Source: Piscicola geometra
Taxonomy: Eukaryota > Annelida > Clitellata > Hirudinida > Piscicolidae
Direction of reading: 5' to 3'
DNA: 64,000 nt
NCBI GenBank assembly: GCA_943735955.1
Contig: OX030965.1
Coordinates: forward strand, 6,402,503-6,466,502
Shown: piece after piece, positions 62,499-64,000 of the stretch
Numbering within the stretch: position 1 is the first letter of the stretch
Layout of the letters: the number at the start of each line of letters is the position of its first letter
Position numbers and translations under genes: made by a program
The notes under the pieces: model-generated
Told to the model about the DNA's origin: nothing
The model's database searches: none
The model's input: only the letters and a program-made list of their open reading frames with translations

Positions 62499-63600
62499 CC
62501 TTTTAAATCGAGTGATATACGTATGAGCGACCAAGTGTGAACCGCATATATGAGCCCCTATATGTATGTGTGTTTGTATTGATATACAAACTCTATATTG
62601 ATATTGCGTTCTAAACCTAATGGATATATTTATATCGATGTATAACTAAATACGTTTAGAGTTATATTAAATAAAAACATATATGTAGCTATATTAAACA
62701 CCTGGTATATTTCTACTCATATACATATACTCATATATGAGCTTAAGCAAAATAAAATGTTGCTTTCTAGGCAAAAGACAAGCGAGTTGTCTTTCAGAAG
62801 TTAACTTTCTGCTTATACGAAAAACAGTTATATTTTTTTATCCCTGATTACTATATACATAATAGACGATACAATACATATGAAAACTAGTAAGAATAGA
62901 ATAAAAGAATATAAAAATTTCAAATTATGAATAATAAATTTATGAAATTTAATAGTATAAAATCCAGTTTTTTCTGTTTTGAAATGATTCAATAATCACG
63001 GTTGCAATAGCCTTCTTGAGTGCTTTAAAAAGTTGATATTGCTTTAATTCTTAGCAATCGTTAAAGACACACTGAATAGAGATCTAGTCATCCAATCAAT
63101 ACTTCTTTAGAATGGTTTATTTAACATTCAGTCATCCCGCCTTGTAATTCTGCCTTATTCGCCTCTGAACTGGTGATATTTGAGTTTGAATAATACCAGC
63201 TTGTTGAGTATTTGATAATTCACTAGTCAACTACAACATCAATTTCAAGAACAACATAAGCACTAGAAAGTCCATAATTTTATAAATAGTTTTAAAAATT
63301 CATTTTCAAGGGCAAAAGAAAATCTACAACTTCATAGTATGTTCAAAAATCATTCTTTCAATTAACACCAACTTCATTGACTGAGATTACAAGAACAACG
63401 ACAACAACGACAACAGCTACGAAAGCAATGCTTACAATAACGTCACGCTTATGAGAGCAAAAAGTGAACAGTTCGAAAAGTACGATGATGTCATTAGCGT
63501 TAAATTGAGATGCCACAAAAAAGTCAACAAAGAATAAGCAAAAGTAATATCACCAGCGACCACTCACACAAACCCACAACAAGAACAAAGCTGACAGAGA
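62499..63600 (+). other. Upstream region and probable 5' leader of the right-edge gene
   Basis: 62500..63100 is AT-rich with many TATAT steps. From about 63230 the plus strand becomes A/C-rich (CAACTACAACATCAATTTC, then AACGACAACAACGACAACAG at 63396), which fits a transcribed 5' leader. No TATA box can be singled out. Confidence 0.4.
63451..63537 (+). other. Possible upstream ORF (28 codons) before the right-edge gene
   Basis: ATG at 63451 opens a short frame (MRAKSEQFEKYDD...) ending in TAA at 63537, 64 bases before the ATG at 63601. The frame is also open upstream of the ATG to about 63385 with residues rich in Asn and Asp. It may be an uORF in the 5' leader or simply a chance frame. Confidence 0.2.
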
Positions 63601-64000
63601 ATGAATGAATGCCTTTTCAATGTTCCAACTCCAAACGAAAAGACAAAAGAGCTGCCACCATTAGTCAACATGAACCACCATCACATTAACTCAACTTTCC
63701 ACAACGAGTCTCTTCAACATGATACTAACTCTAGCCAAAACTATAACCACTACACATTCAGGGAACAACCATTCAACCATTCTCACACACAGCACTTCCA
63801 ATACCAGCAATCCCTCAACCCTCAACCACCATCACACCCATATTCTCCATTATATAATCAACACCTCAATTCTAAACCATTTCATACCGATAATTCACTG
63901 TTGGAAGATGAATATGGCGATTATCACAATTACACGAACGAGGTAACACTCGAAAAACAAGAAATTCATAAACAATACCTACAACAACAATATATACAAC
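63601..64000 (+). CDS. Start of a His/Asn/Gln-rich protein, first coding exon, cut by the window edge
   Basis: The frame opens with ATG at 63601 (A at -3, in-frame TGA at 63592) and stays open for 133 codons to the end of the window. The protein begins MNECLFNVPTPNEK, is then rich in His, Asn, Gln, Ser, Tyr and Pro (for example NMNHHHINSTFHN), has an acidic patch LLEDEYGDYHNY, and ends in a Gln run. The DNA from about 63230 changes from T/A-rich to A/C-rich on this strand, as expected for a transcribed leader and exon. No domain is visible. Low-complexity N-termini of this kind are common in Hox and other developmental transcription factors. Being on the same strand, 18.3 kb downstream of Lox4, it could be the N-terminus of the next Hox gene (Antp expected), but there is no motif that proves it. 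Confidence 0.6.
   Translation, partial: MNECLFNVPTPNEKTKELPPLVNMNHHHINSTFHNESLQHDTNSSQNYNHYTFREQPFNHSHTQHFQYQQSLNPQPPSHPYSPLYNQHLNSKPFHTDNSLLEDEYGDYHNYTNEVTLEKQEIHKQYLQQQYIQ

Noticed and set aside
62213..62534. Frames on both strands with Thr/His/Lys or Val/Cys repeats
   Set aside because: They are readings of the CA/GT low-complexity tract.

Overview
The window is animal genomic DNA. It is very AT-rich (roughly a quarter G+C by eye), has no operons, carries spliced genes with long intergenic spaces, one nuclear-type tRNA gene, decayed LINEs, tRNA-derived SINEs and pogo-like DNA transposons. The one gene that can be named with confidence is a central-class Hox gene at 42727..45327 (+). Its homeodomain and flanking motifs (YPWM, the short linker ending [17 protein letters not shown], and QQIKELNE right after the homeodomain) fit spiralian Lox4 (Ubx/abd-A class) better than arthropod Ubx, which is nearly invariant at sites where this gene differs. 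I therefore infer a lophotrochozoan/spiralian animal; this is from recalled family signatures, not from a search.

Layout: 1..42000 is a gene-poor, AT-rich stretch holding repeats and mobile-element relics. These are SINE-like elements near 2.5 kb, 5.6 kb and 28.8 kb, a ~530-bp AGT trinucleotide array at 9.5 kb, a pogo-like transposon with perfect 25-bp ends at 20670..22341 lodged in an older coding-like relic that also carries a perfect 156-bp tandem duplication, and two LINE relics in opposite orientation at 34.8-36.0 kb. A less AT-rich block at about 41.95-42.53 kb, with several TTTAT(G/T) motifs and a PBC-Hox-like site, lies just upstream of the Hox start codon. The Hox gene has three coding exons (42727..43717, 44564..44651, 45069..45327; 445 aa). 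The second intron cuts the homeodomain at residue 24.

45.5..63.6 kb is again mostly non-coding. It holds LINE relics at 54.7 and 57.4 kb, an intact tRNA-Gly(GCC) at 57920..57990 (-), a deleted pogo/Tigger-like element at 58719..59359, a 30-bp minisatellite at 61.57 kb, and GT/CA-rich low-complexity DNA at 62.0-62.5 kb. At the right edge an open His/Asn/Gln-rich reading frame starts at 63601 and runs off the window on the same strand as the Hox gene. Animal Hox clusters are usually transcribed in one direction from posterior to anterior, so this is a reasonable but unproven candidate for the first exon of the next, more anterior Hox gene (Antp is the expected neighbour of Lox4).

Several short coding-like segments (5.73, 19.9, 28.3, 50.4, 60.8 kb) could not be assigned. 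I found no rRNA genes and no CRISPR arrays.
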